Source: Nocardioides sp. GY 10113 (lineage in GTDB: Bacteria; Actinomycetota; Actinomycetes; Propionibacteriales; Nocardioidaceae). From it: 64,000 bases of DNA. Made by a program: the position numbers and the translations under genes. The stretch covers positions 124,001-188,000 of the forward strand of contig NZ_STGK01000002.1 of the NCBI RefSeq assembly GCF_004919105.1. The letters run 5' to 3'. This document shows, piece after piece, positions 1 through 7,629 of the stretch. Under the pieces are notes generated by a model, which was not told where the DNA came from, did no database searches, and worked only from the letters and a program-made list of their open reading frames with translations. Position 1 is the stretch's first letter. Each line of letters opens with the position of its first letter.

Positions 1-54
1 CTCCGGTTCTGGGCCCTGGGGCCGCTGATCGTGATCTGGACACTACTGGACTGA
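1..54 (+). CDS. C-terminal end of an unidentified, hydrophobic protein (partial)
   Basis: An open frame runs from the window edge to a TGA at 52-54. It gives only 17 residues, LRFWALGPLIVIWTLLD, which look like the end of a membrane helix. It would converge with yggS and overlap its last 12 bp. Too little is visible to assign a family, and it may be chance. In related actinobacteria sepF usually follows yggS on the same strand; sepF is not in the 42 bp visible here. Confidence 0.35.
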   Translation, partial: LRFWALGPLIVIWTLLD

Positions 55-756
55 GGGCCTCGAACCGAGGACCGCGGTGCCGACGCGCACGTGTGTCGCG
101 CCGGCCGCCACGGCCTGCTCGAGGTCGCCGCTCATCCCCGCGGAGAGGACGGTGGCATCGGGGTGGTGGGCGAGGAACGCGGAACGGATCCCGGCGAGCC
201 GCGCGAACGCCGCCGCGGGCTCCTCCCCCAGCGGCGCGACGGCCATCAGGCCCCGCAGCCGCAGGTGCTCGGCATCGGCCACGCGGTCGGCCAACGCGTC
301 GAGATCCGCCGGGTCGGCGCCCGCGCGCTGCTCCCGGCCCGGCGGGTCGAGGCTGACCTGGAGCAGTACGTCGAGCGGTCGGCCCCGCTCGGCGGCGCCG
401 CGGTCGAGCGGGCCGACCAGCTTGGCCCGGTCGACCGACTCGACCTCGTCGGCCCAGCGCGCCACGGCGCCGGCCTTGTTGCTCTGCAGGCCGCCGATGA
501 AGTGCCAGCGCAGGCCGGACGCGCCGGCGGCGTCGCACTCCTCGCGCTTGGCGGCGGCCTCCTGGTGCCGGTTCTCCCCCACCTCGGTCACACCGAGGCG
601 GGCCAGCGCCTGGACGTCGGAGGCCGGGAAGTACTTGGTGACCACGACCAGCGCCACGTCGGCGGGGTCCCGCCCCGCCGCACGGGCCGCGGCGTCGATC
701 CGCTCGTGGACGCCGGCCAGGTTCGCGCGCAGCTGCGCCTCGCGGGTCACGTCCAC
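43..756 (-). CDS. yggS: YggS/PLPBP-family pyridoxal-phosphate homeostasis protein
   Basis: Single-domain PLP-binding TIM-barrel protein of about 237 residues, the usual family length. The PLP-lysine segment VVVTKYFP is near residue 50, followed by the family landmarks GENRHQEA, WHFIGGLQSNK and, near the C-terminus, LSAGMSGDLEQAV and HVRVGTAVLG. The family keeps cytosolic PLP in balance and has no known catalytic reaction. Start is one of GTG 757-759, 754-756 or 748-750; I chose 756. All overlap the end of pgeF, so translation is probably coupled. This is the last gene of the ftsZ-pgeF-yggS unit. The long N-terminal extension of the open frame is out-of-frame pgeF sequence and was left out. 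Confidence 0.93.
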   Translation of the reverse strand: MDVTREAQLRANLAGVHERIDAAARAAGRDPADVALVVVTKYFPASDVQALARLGVTEVGENRHQEAAAKREECDAAGASGLRWHFIGGLQSNKAGAVARWADEVESVDRAKLVGPLDRGAAERGRPLDVLLQVSLDPPGREQRAGADPADLDALADRVADAEHLRLRGLMAVAPLGEEPAAAFARLAGIRSAFLAHHPDATVLSAGMSGDLEQAVAAGATHVRVGTAVLGSRPSVQ

Positions 757-1442
757 CACACCAGCCCCGCCATCCGACCGGCACGCTCCCCGTCGCGCCG
801 GTGGGAGTGGAACCGCTGCTCCTCCAGGGTGCAGCCGGGCACGACGGTCGCCGGCACCCCGGCGTCCGCGAGCTGGGCGGCGACCCCGGCACCGAGGTCG
901 AGCGCCGGCGTCCCCCACCGGGTGACGGCGTGGGCGGCGGGCACGGCGGCGGCCACCTCGGCGCGCATCGCCTCGGGGACCTCGTAGCAGCCGCCGCACA
1001 CGTGCGGACCGACCCAGGCCCTGATGTCGGTCGCGCCACGCTCGCGCATCCGGGCGACCGCGGCCGGGACGACGCCGCGGGCGGTGCCGAGACGGCCGGC
1101 GTGCACCGCGGCAACGACGCCCGTGGCCGGGTCGGCCAGGAGCACCGGCACGCAGTCGGCGACACGGACCATCAGGCCGGTGCCCCGCTCGCCGGTGACC
1201 ACGGCATCCGCGGTCGGCGGCTCGTCGGCGGCGCCGGACGCCGGTCCGTCGACGTCGCACACGTCGACGCCGTGCACCTGGCGCATCCGGGCGAACCGGA
1301 CGCCGGTCTCGGCCTCGAGGAGCGCGAGCGCCGCGTCATAGCCGGGCGCCCCCTCCGCGAGATCGACGGAGGCGTCCGTGAACGCGACCTCGACCCGAGG
1401 GGCACCCGGGCCGAGGTCGCACTGGTCACGAAAGGCGAACAC
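747..1442 (-). CDS. pgeF: PgeF/YfiH (LACC1-like) polyphenol oxidase / purine nucleoside phosphorylase family protein
   Basis: A 231-residue protein matching the YfiH/DUF152 family over its full length. The metal and active-site elements are RQVHG near residue 55, VADCVPVLL with the conserved Cys near 95, AAVHAGRLG with the conserved His, and VGPHVCGGCYEV near 145. Family members act on purine nucleosides or are linked to peptidoglycan editing. It starts with GTG only 3 nt after the ftsZ stop, so it is translationally coupled to ftsZ, the usual actinobacterial order. The 3' end overlaps yggS. Confidence 0.93.
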   Translation of the reverse strand: MFAFRDQCDLGPGAPRVEVAFTDASVDLAEGAPGYDAALALLEAETGVRFARMRQVHGVDVCDVDGPASGAADEPPTADAVVTGERGTGLMVRVADCVPVLLADPATGVVAAVHAGRLGTARGVVPAAVARMRERGATDIRAWVGPHVCGGCYEVPEAMRAEVAAAVPAAHAVTRWGTPALDLGAGVAAQLADAGVPATVVPGCTLEEQRFHSHRRDGERAGRMAGLVWWT

Positions 1443-1445
1443 GCG

Positions 1446-2666
1446 TCACTTCAGGAAGTCCGGGACGTCCAGGTCGTCGTCGTCGAACTGCATCGGCTGG
1501 GGCGTCGGGCGGATGCCGACCGGCTGGGGCGCCGGCGCCGCGGGCTGGGCCGGCGGGGCGGGCGGCGCCGCCGGGGCCGGGGCGGACTGCTCGGGGGCGC
1601 GGCGCGGCGCCTCCTCGCGACGGGAGGCCACCGCACCGGCGGCGGCGCGGGTCTCCTCCGGTGCCGCGGCCGGACGGGACTCGCGACGCAGCCCGGAACC
1701 CTCCTCACGACGCTTCGGCGTACCGCCGTCGAAGCCGGCGGCGATGACGGTCACGCGGACCTCGTCGCCGAGGGCGTCGTCGATGATCGTGCCGAAGATG
1801 ATGTTGGCCTCGGCGTGCACGGCGTCGGCCACCATCGCGGCCGCCTCGTTGATCTCGAAGATGCCGAGGTCCGAGCCGCCCGCGATGGAGAGCAGCACGC
1901 CGTGGGCGCCGTCGATCGAGGCCTCCAGCAGCGGGCTGCTGACGGCCATCTCGGCGGCCGCGACCGCGCGGTCCTCGCCGCGCGCGGAGCCGATGCCCAT
2001 CAGCGCCGAGCCGGCGTTGCTCATCACGGCCTTGACGTCGGCGAAGTCGACGTTGATCAGACCGGGCGTGGTGATCAGGTCGGTGATGCCCGAGACACCC
2101 TGCAGGAGCACCTGGTCGGCCTGGCGGAAGGCGTCCATCACCGAGACGTTGCGGTCGGAGATCTGCAGCAGCCGGTCGTTCGGGATCACGATGAGGGTGT
2201 CGACCTCCTCGCGGAGCCGCTCGATGCCCTCGTCGGCCGACTTCTTCCGGCGCGCGCCCTCGAACTGGAAGGGCCGGGTGACGACACCGATGGTCAGCGC
2301 GCCCAGCGAACGGGCGATCCGGGCCACGACCGGCGCGCCGCCGGTGCCCGTGCCGCCGCCCTCGCCGGCCGTCACGAAGACCATGTCGGCGCCCTTGAGC
2401 ACCTCCTCGATCTCCTCGGCGTGGTCCTCGGCGGCCTTGGCGCCCACGTCGGGGTTGGCGCCGGCACCGAGGCCGCGGGTCAGCTCGCGGCCGATGTCGA
2501 GCTTCACGTCGGCGTCGCTCATCAGCAGCGCCTGGGCGTCGGTGTTGATGGCGATGAACTCGACGCCCTTGAGGCCGACCTCGATCATCCGGTTGACGGC
2601 GTTGACCCCGCCGCCACCGATGCCCACCACCTTGATGATGGCCAGGTAGTTCTGTGCAGCTGCCAC
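1446..2666 (-). CDS. ftsZ: Cell division protein FtsZ
   Basis: Tubulin-like GTPase that forms the cytokinetic ring; 406 residues. The N-terminal GTPase domain shows [15 protein letters not shown] and the signature [14 protein letters not shown]7 region and the C-terminal domain follow to about residue 320. A Pro/Ala/Arg-rich linker then leads to the acidic C-terminal peptide [12 protein letters not shown], the docking tail for partners such as SepF and FtsW. GTG start at 2664-2666 with a strong GAGGTGG ribosome site 7 nt upstream. The open frame extends into ftsQ sequence but has no domain support there. It is separated from ftsQ by a terminator and 266 bp, so it has its own transcription. 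Confidence 0.99.
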   Translation of the reverse strand: MAAAQNYLAIIKVVGIGGGGVNAVNRMIEVGLKGVEFIAINTDAQALLMSDADVKLDIGRELTRGLGAGANPDVGAKAAEDHAEEIEEVLKGADMVFVTAGEGGGTGTGGAPVVARIARSLGALTIGVVTRPFQFEGARRKKSADEGIERLREEVDTLIVIPNDRLLQISDRNVSVMDAFRQADQVLLQGVSGITDLITTPGLINVDFADVKAVMSNAGSALMGIGSARGEDRAVAAAEMAVSSPLLEASIDGAHGVLLSIAGGSDLGIFEINEAAAMVADAVHAEANIIFGTIIDDALGDEVRVTVIAAGFDGGTPKRREEGSGLRRESRPAAAPEETRAAAGAVASRREEAPRRAPEQSAPAPAAPPAPPAQPAAPAPQPVGIRPTPQPMQFDDDDLDVPDFLK

Positions 2667-2726
2667 GGCGGCTCCACCTCTCGTGTCTTGCGGGTGCGTG
2701 TGGGGTTCGGGCTTGAAATCTGTGGT

Positions 2727-2745
2727 GCGGCACCCGGGGTGCCGC
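2727..2745 (-). promoter_or_regulatory. Hairpin in the ftsZ 5' leader
   Basis: Perfect 8-bp inverted repeat GCGGCACC/GGTGCCGC with a 3-nt loop, about 60 nt upstream of the ftsZ start in the presumed mRNA leader. No U-run follows, so it is not an intrinsic terminator. It may affect mRNA stability or translation; that is inference. Confidence 0.5.
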
Positions 2746-2772
2746 TGAACGGGAGCGAGGAGCTCAACCCTG

Positions 2773-2803
2773 ACCCTCAACCTGAGGGTTATAGTTATGT
2801 CAA
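2773..2803 (-). promoter_or_regulatory. Putative ftsZ promoter and inverted-repeat operator
   Basis: The minus strand reads TTGACA (2803-2798), then TATAAC (2793-2788), then the inverted repeat ACCCTCA-3 nt-TGAGGGT (2789-2773). This A/T-rich patch stands out in the region. It lies between the ftsQ terminator and ftsZ, so at least one ftsZ promoter should be here. TTGACA does not have a good -10 at 17 bp, so the exact promoter is unresolved; the repeat may be a regulator site. Confidence 0.45.
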
Positions 2804-2877
2804 CCTCGTCCTGATGAAGACAGTAGGCAGACGCCGGGGCCAATCGGCGCCGACACGCCGCGCCACACCCGCAAGGT

Positions 2878-2915
2878 AAAAATCGCGCGGGTCGGCAGAC
2901 CTGCCTGCCGACCCG
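2878..2915 (-). terminator. Intrinsic terminator after ftsQ
   Basis: Perfect 11-bp stem CGGGTCGGCAG/CTGCCGACCCG (2888-2898 with 2905-2915) and a 6-nt loop. On the minus strand GCGCGA and a run of five T (2882-2878) follow. It lies 17 bp after the ftsQ stop and separates the mraZ-ftsQ operon from ftsZ. Confidence 0.85.
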
Positions 2916-2932
2916 TGCCCTCCTCGGCGGCG

Positions 2933-3682
2933 CTACCTGACCGTGGGCAGTCCGGGGACGGAGACGTCGTACACCTTGGCCTTCGTCGCCAGCAGGGCGA
3001 GCAGCACCTCGGCCTTCTTGCCCGACTGCTCCGCGCTCCCCCACCGGACCTGGCGGCCGTCGCGCAGCTCGAGCTCGATCTGGTCGACCGAGTCCACCTC
3101 GACGTGGTCCACCAGACGGGAGATCATCGTGTCGAGGGCCGCCACCACGGCGGCGCCCTCGGCCATCGCGTTGTCGTCGGCGCCGGCGCGGAGCACGATC
3201 AGCGGCAGGTCGTCGGGCAGTGCCCGGACGACGCCGAAGATGTGGCCGCCGGCGTCCACCATGCGCAGCCCGACGCCCGCGTCGACCACCGCGACGGGGG
3301 TCCTCTCCACCACGTCGATGCGCACGTCGTGCGGCCAGGCCCGGGTCACGTCGACCGACTCCACCGTGGCCAGGGAGCCCACCCGCGTGGCGATCGCATC
3401 CAGGTCCACCCGTGCCAGCGGCCCGCCGACCGGCACCTCGGCAGCCGTGAGCACCTCGCGCTCGGTCAGCTGGCCGGTGCCGTTGACCTGGACGCCCTCG
3501 GTGCGCAGCCACGGCGAGAAGTACGTCGCGTAGACGCCGAATCCGATCAGGCCGACCACGAGCAGGCCGACGACCACGTACCGCCAGGTCAGCCAGCGCC
3601 GGGCCCACTGCCGGCGCTGGAACCGGCGCCGGGCGCGATCCTGCGGCGTGCCCTCGCGGCGCGCGGTGGCGGTCCTAGGCAT
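2933..3682 (-). CDS. ftsQ: Cell division protein FtsQ
   Basis: Bitopic membrane protein of 249 residues. It has a basic cytoplasmic tail (about 1-33), one membrane helix (about 34-52, [20 protein letters not shown]), an extracytoplasmic POTRA domain beginning [14 protein letters not shown], and the FtsQ/DivIB beta domain ([13 protein letters not shown] onward). It links FtsB/FtsL to the rest of the divisome. The ATG at 3680-3682 overlaps the murC end by 8 bp. It is the last gene before the terminator at 2878-2915. Confidence 0.97.
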   Translation of the reverse strand: MPRTATARREGTPQDRARRRFQRRQWARRWLTWRYVVVGLLVVGLIGFGVYATYFSPWLRTEGVQVNGTGQLTEREVLTAAEVPVGGPLARVDLDAIATRVGSLATVESVDVTRAWPHDVRIDVVERTPVAVVDAGVGLRMVDAGGHIFGVVRALPDDLPLIVLRAGADDNAMAEGAAVVAALDTMISRLVDHVEVDSVDQIELELRDGRQVRWGSAEQSGKKAEVLLALLATKAKVYDVSVPGLPTVR

Positions 3683-5120
3683 CGGCGTACCGCTCCCGGA
3701 GCGCGTCGACGAGGATCGGGGCGAGCTGCGTCACGTCCCCGGCGCCGAGCGTCAGCACCACGTCGCCCGGGCGGGCTCGAGCGAGGAGCTCGGGCACCGC
3801 GTCGGCCCGGTCGGGCACGAAGGCGACCCGATCCGCCGGCAGCGGCACCGCCGCTGCGACCAGCGCACCGGTGACCGCGGGGTCGGGGTCCTCGCGGGCC
3901 ACGTAGACGTCGAGGACCACGACCTCGTCGGCCGCCCCCAGCTCCTCGCCCATCCCGGCGCCGAACAGCCGGGTCCGCGAGACCAGGTGCGGCTGGAAGC
4001 ACGCGACGACGCGACCGCCGTCGCCGGCCAGGGCGCGGGCGGCCTCCAGGTCACCGCGGATCTCGCTGGGGTGGTGGGCGTAGCTGTCGTAGACCCGGAT
4101 CTCCCCGGTGCCAGGGCCGGTCTCCACGGCGCCCTTGAGCTCCATCCGGCGTCCGGTGCCGACGAAGGTGCCGAGGCCGGCCGCGAGGTCGGCGAAGGGC
4201 AGGCCGATCTCGAGCCCCATGGCGAGCGCGGCCAGCGCGTCGACCACGTAGTGGCGTCCCGGGATCCGCAGCGCGACCTCGCCCAGCGCGGTGCCGTCGC
4301 GCTCCACGCGGAACGTGGTGCCGCCGCCGACCACACGGAGGTCGACCGCGCGCAGGTCCGCGGGGGCGTCCACCGCGACGGTGACCACCCGGCGGCCGGC
4401 CGAGCGCTGCCGGTCGGCCAGCGCCGCACCACCGGCGTCGTCGACGGCGCAGATCAGGAAGCCCTCGGGGTCGATGCCGTCGGCGAACTCCTCGAACGCC
4501 GCGGCGTAGGCCTCCGGCGTGCCCCAGACGTCGAGGTGGTCGGCGTCGACGTTGAGCACGATCGCGGCGTGCGTGTCGTAGACCAGGAAGGCGCCGTCGC
4601 TCTCGTCGGCCTCGGCGACGAAGTAGCCACCGGCCCCCAGGTCCGCGTTGCGTCCGGTGGCGTTGAGCACCCCGCCCACGGCGTACGACGGGTCGGCGCC
4701 GGCGTGGATCAGCGCCACCGACAGCAGCGACGTGGTGGTGGTCTTCCCGTGCGTGCCCGCCACCGCGAGCACCCGCTGCCCGTGCATCACCGAGGCCAGC
4801 CCGGCCGAGCGCGGCAGCAGCCGCAGCCCACGGGACCGGGCCTCGAGCACCTCGGGGTTGTCCTCCCGGGCCGCGGTGGTCACCACCAGCGTGTCGGCGT
4901 CGCCGACGTGCTCCGCGGCGTAGCCGAGGGTGATCGGCACGTCGAGCTCGCGCAGCGACCCGAGGAAGGCGGTGTCGTTGTCGTCGCTGCCGGTCACCGG
5001 GATGCCGCGGCGCGCCATGATCCGGGCGATGCCCGACAGGCCGGCACCGCCGATGCCGACGAAGTGGACCCGCCCGAGCTCCTCGGCCGGATCGATGCTG
5101 TCGGGGACCGGGAGCCTCAT
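3675..5120 (-). CDS. murC: UDP-N-acetylmuramate-L-alanine ligase MurC
   Basis: A 481-residue Mur ligase that adds L-Ala to UDP-MurNAc, the first amino-acid step of peptidoglycan precursor synthesis. It has the N-terminal Rossmann motif VHFVGIGGAGLSGIA (about 18-32), the ATP P-loop VAGTHGKTTTTSLL (about 115-128), the central EADESDGAF and NVDADHLD motifs, and the C-terminal DSYAHHPSEI motif typical of MurC. The ATG at 5118-5120 overlaps the murG stop as ATGA. The 3' end overlaps ftsQ. Confidence 0.98.
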   Translation of the reverse strand: MRLPVPDSIDPAEELGRVHFVGIGGAGLSGIARIMARRGIPVTGSDDNDTAFLGSLRELDVPITLGYAAEHVGDADTLVVTTAAREDNPEVLEARSRGLRLLPRSAGLASVMHGQRVLAVAGTHGKTTTTSLLSVALIHAGADPSYAVGGVLNATGRNADLGAGGYFVAEADESDGAFLVYDTHAAIVLNVDADHLDVWGTPEAYAAAFEEFADGIDPEGFLICAVDDAGGAALADRQRSAGRRVVTVAVDAPADLRAVDLRVVGGGTTFRVERDGTALGEVALRIPGRHYVVDALAALAMGLEIGLPFADLAAGLGTFVGTGRRMELKGAVETGPGTGEIRVYDSYAHHPSEIRGDLEAARALAGDGGRVVACFQPHLVSRTRLFGAGMGEELGAADEVVVLDVYVAREDPDPAVTGALVAAAVPLPADRVAFVPDRADAVPELLARARPGDVVLTLGAGDVTQLAPILVDALRERYADA

Positions 5121-6214
5121 CGCGGACCGCCCGCGGCGACCTCGCGGATGATCGCGGCGAACCGCTCGTCGGCGTCGCGCGGCACCAGGCGTGCCGCCGC
5201 CTCCCCCATCCGGGCCAGCCGGGCCGGGTCGCCGAGCAGGCCGGGGACGGCGTCGGCGACGTAGTCGGCGGTGAACGCCGCGTCCTCGACCAGCAGCGCG
5301 CCGCCGGCGTCGACGACGGGACGGGCGTTGCGGGCCTGCTCGCCGTTGCCGATCGGCAACGGCACGAAGATCGCCGGCACGCCGGAGGCGGCCGCCTCGA
5401 CCACGCTGTTCGCACCGGCGCGGCAGACCATCAGGTCCGCCGCGGCCAGGGCGTAGTCCATCCGGTCCACGTAGGGCACCACGACGTAGGGCAGACCGGT
5501 CTCGACCGGGTCCTGCCAGGTCGGGTCGTCCGTGCCCTTCGGGCCGGCCACGTGGAGCACCTGGACGCCGGCGCCGCCGAGCGCGGCGGCGGACCGGGTG
5601 ATCGCCTGGTTCAGGCGGCGCGCCCCCTGGGAGCCACCGGTCACCACCAGGGTCGGCAGCTCCGGGTCGAGCCCGAAGAAGGCGCGGGCCTCGGCCCGCA
5701 GGGCCGGACGGTCGAGGGTGGCCACCATCCGCCGCAGCGGCAGGCCGACGTACTCGGCCTTCGGCAGCGGGGTGTCGGGGAAGCTGACGCCGACGCGGGT
5801 GGCCAACCGGGCACCGAGCTTGTTGGCGATCCCGGGCAGGGCGTTCTGCTCGTGCACGACCAACGGCACCTTGCGCCGCCGCGCAGCGGCGTAGGCCGGC
5901 ACGGAGACGTAGCCGCCGTAGCCGACGATCACGTCGGGCCGTACCCGGTCCACGACCTCGAGCGCCGCGTTGACGGCACCGCGCAGGCGCGCCGGCACCA
6001 TCGCCAGGTCCTTGCCGGGCTTGCGCGGCAGGGGTACCGGCGGCACCAGCTCCAACGGGTAGCCCGCCTCGGGCACCACCCGGTTCTCCAGGCCGCGCGG
6101 CGTGCCCAGGCAGGTGATCTCCACGCTCGCGTCGAGCCGGCGCAGCGCGTCGGCCGTCGCCAGCAGCGGTGAGGTGTGTCCGGCCGTCCCGCCGCCCGCC
6201 AGCAACACCTTCAT
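5117..6214 (-). CDS. murG: UDP-GlcNAc:lipid I N-acetylglucosaminyltransferase MurG
   Basis: A 365-residue GT28 glycosyltransferase that makes lipid II from lipid I at the inner membrane face. The first G-loop GGGTAGHTSPLL is at residues 7-18. VHEQNALPG is near 122, VTGGSQGARRLN (the C-terminal G-loop) near 192, and CRAGANSVVEAAASGVPAIFVPLP, split here at the UDP-GlcNAc site, near 262-286. ATG start; no alternative is needed. It overlaps murC by 4 bp and follows ftsW after about 106 bp. Confidence 0.98.
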   Translation of the reverse strand: MKVLLAGGGTAGHTSPLLATADALRRLDASVEITCLGTPRGLENRVVPEAGYPLELVPPVPLPRKPGKDLAMVPARLRGAVNAALEVVDRVRPDVIVGYGGYVSVPAYAAARRRKVPLVVHEQNALPGIANKLGARLATRVGVSFPDTPLPKAEYVGLPLRRMVATLDRPALRAEARAFFGLDPELPTLVVTGGSQGARRLNQAITRSAAALGGAGVQVLHVAGPKGTDDPTWQDPVETGLPYVVVPYVDRMDYALAAADLMVCRAGANSVVEAAASGVPAIFVPLPIGNGEQARNARPVVDAGGALLVEDAAFTADYVADAVPGLLGDPARLARMGEAAARLVPRDADERFAAIIREVAAGGPR

Positions 6215-6320
6215 CGAGACACCAACATCTGGGCGGTTCCGCCTTCCTGCTCCTACCGGGTCCCCGCGCGCCGCTCGTCCTCGAGCGCCCGCACCGCGGG
6301 ATGCATGTGCGGGGAAGACG

Positions 6321-7592
6321 CTACCGGCGGGCCGACAGCCCGGCCGAACGGGCGCGCCGTCGCTGCGCCAGCGCCCGGGCCGCGGCCGGCTCGCGCCGGG
6401 CGAAGCCGATCACCATGCCCAGCGCCGCCAGCGTCGGCACCAGGCTCGATCCGCCGTAGGAGACCAGCGGCAGCGGGATGCCGATCACCGGCAGCACGGC
6501 CAGCACCATGCCGACGTTGATGATCATCTGGCCGAGCAGCCAGATCACCACGCCGAAGCTGGCGTAGCGCACGAACGGCTCGGTGGTCTGCCGCGCGACC
6601 CGGATGATCGCGAAGGCGATGGTCAGGAACAGCGCGAGCACCAGCAGCGTGCCGACCAGTCCGAGCTCCTCGCCGAGGACCGCGAAGATGAAGTCGGTGT
6701 GCGCCTCGGGCAGCCGCCCCCACTTCTGCTGGCTGTGCCCGATGCCCTCGCCGAAGACGCCGCCGCTGGCCATCGCGTACAGCCCGTGCGCCGGCTGCCA
6801 CCCGGTGCCGGCGTAGTCCTTGAACGGGTCGGCGAAGTTGGTGATCCGGGCCAGCCGCTCGGGGTCGGTCGCGGCCAGTGCCAGGGCGACCGTGCTCACC
6901 CCGAGCAGGGCCAGCAGGAAGAGCCGGGTCGGCGCTCCGACCACCCACAGCATCCCGATCATGATCGCGAAGAAGACCAGGGCCGTGCCGAGGTCGTGGC
7001 CGACCACGACCAGGGTGGTCGCGAGCATCATCCCCGGGACCACCGGGATCAGCACGTGGTGCAGGCTGTCGAGCCTGCGCTCCTTGTGCGCGTAGATGTG
7101 CGCGGCCCAGATGATCAGCGACAGCTTGGCGATCTCCGAGGGCTGGATCTGGATCGGCCCGACGGCCAGCCAGTTGGTGTTGCCGTTGACCTCGACGCCG
7201 ACCATCGCGGTCGCGCCCAGCAGCAGCAGCGAGACCAGGTAGCCCGGGAAGGCCAGGCTGCGGATCAGCCGCAGCGGGACCCGGGAAGCGACCCACGCGG
7301 CCGGCAGGCCCAGGCCGACCCACATCAGCTGCCGCCGGACGACGGCGTAGGAGTCGCCCAGGTTCTGGTAGGAGTACACGCTCGACGCGCTGAGCACCAT
7401 GATCAGGCCGATCGTCAGCAACAGCGCGACCGAGCCGACCAGCAGGTAGTAGGTGGTCAGCGGTCGGTCGACGGCCTCGCGGACGCCGGCGAGCCACCCC
7501 GGACGGTCGCCGCTGCCGGCCCGCGGACGGCGAAGGGCGCCCCAGCCCGACGGGAGCCGGCGCCGGGACTGCTCGGGCTGCGCGGTGGTGAT
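6321..7592 (-). CDS. ftsW: Septal peptidoglycan polymerase FtsW (SEDS family); probable AUC start
   Basis: SEDS-family lipid II polymerase working with FtsI. Hydrophobic segments begin at TTYYLLVGSVALLLTIG. Family marks include GGNxN-like VNGNTNWL, IQIQPSEIAKL, VVVGHDLGTALVF, GGVFGEGIGHSQQKW, LPEAHTDFIFAVLGEELGL and IPLPLVSYGGSSL. The N-terminal tail is cytosolic and basic. The start is odd: no in-frame ATG, GTG or TTG lies between an ATG 62 bp inside murD (7691) and the first helix. A perfect AGGAGG sits 6 nt before an in-frame ATC (7592-7590), giving ITTAQPEQSRRR and 423 residues. I chose the ATC; the alternative is the ATG at 7691. Confidence 0.9.
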   Translation of the reverse strand: MTTAQPEQSRRRLPSGWGALRRPRAGSGDRPGWLAGVREAVDRPLTTYYLLVGSVALLLTIGLIMVLSASSVYSYQNLGDSYAVVRRQLMWVGLGLPAAWVASRVPLRLIRSLAFPGYLVSLLLLGATAMVGVEVNGNTNWLAVGPIQIQPSEIAKLSLIIWAAHIYAHKERRLDSLHHVLIPVVPGMMLATTLVVVGHDLGTALVFFAIMIGMLWVVGAPTRLFLLALLGVSTVALALAATDPERLARITNFADPFKDYAGTGWQPAHGLYAMASGGVFGEGIGHSQQKWGRLPEAHTDFIFAVLGEELGLVGTLLVLALFLTIAFAIIRVARQTTEPFVRYASFGVVIWLLGQMIINVGMVLAVLPVIGIPLPLVSYGGSSLVPTLAALGMVIGFARREPAAARALAQRRRARSAGLSARR

Positions 7593-7629
7593 GGCGACCC
7601 TCCTGGTCCCGGTTCGGCTCTGTCTGGTG

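Noticed and set aside
801..2879. 692-residue plus-strand open frame over pgeF and ftsZ
   Set aside because: Antisense shadow typical of GC-rich coding DNA; low-complexity His/Gly/Arg/Val composition and no domain, while ftsZ on the other strand is unmistakable.
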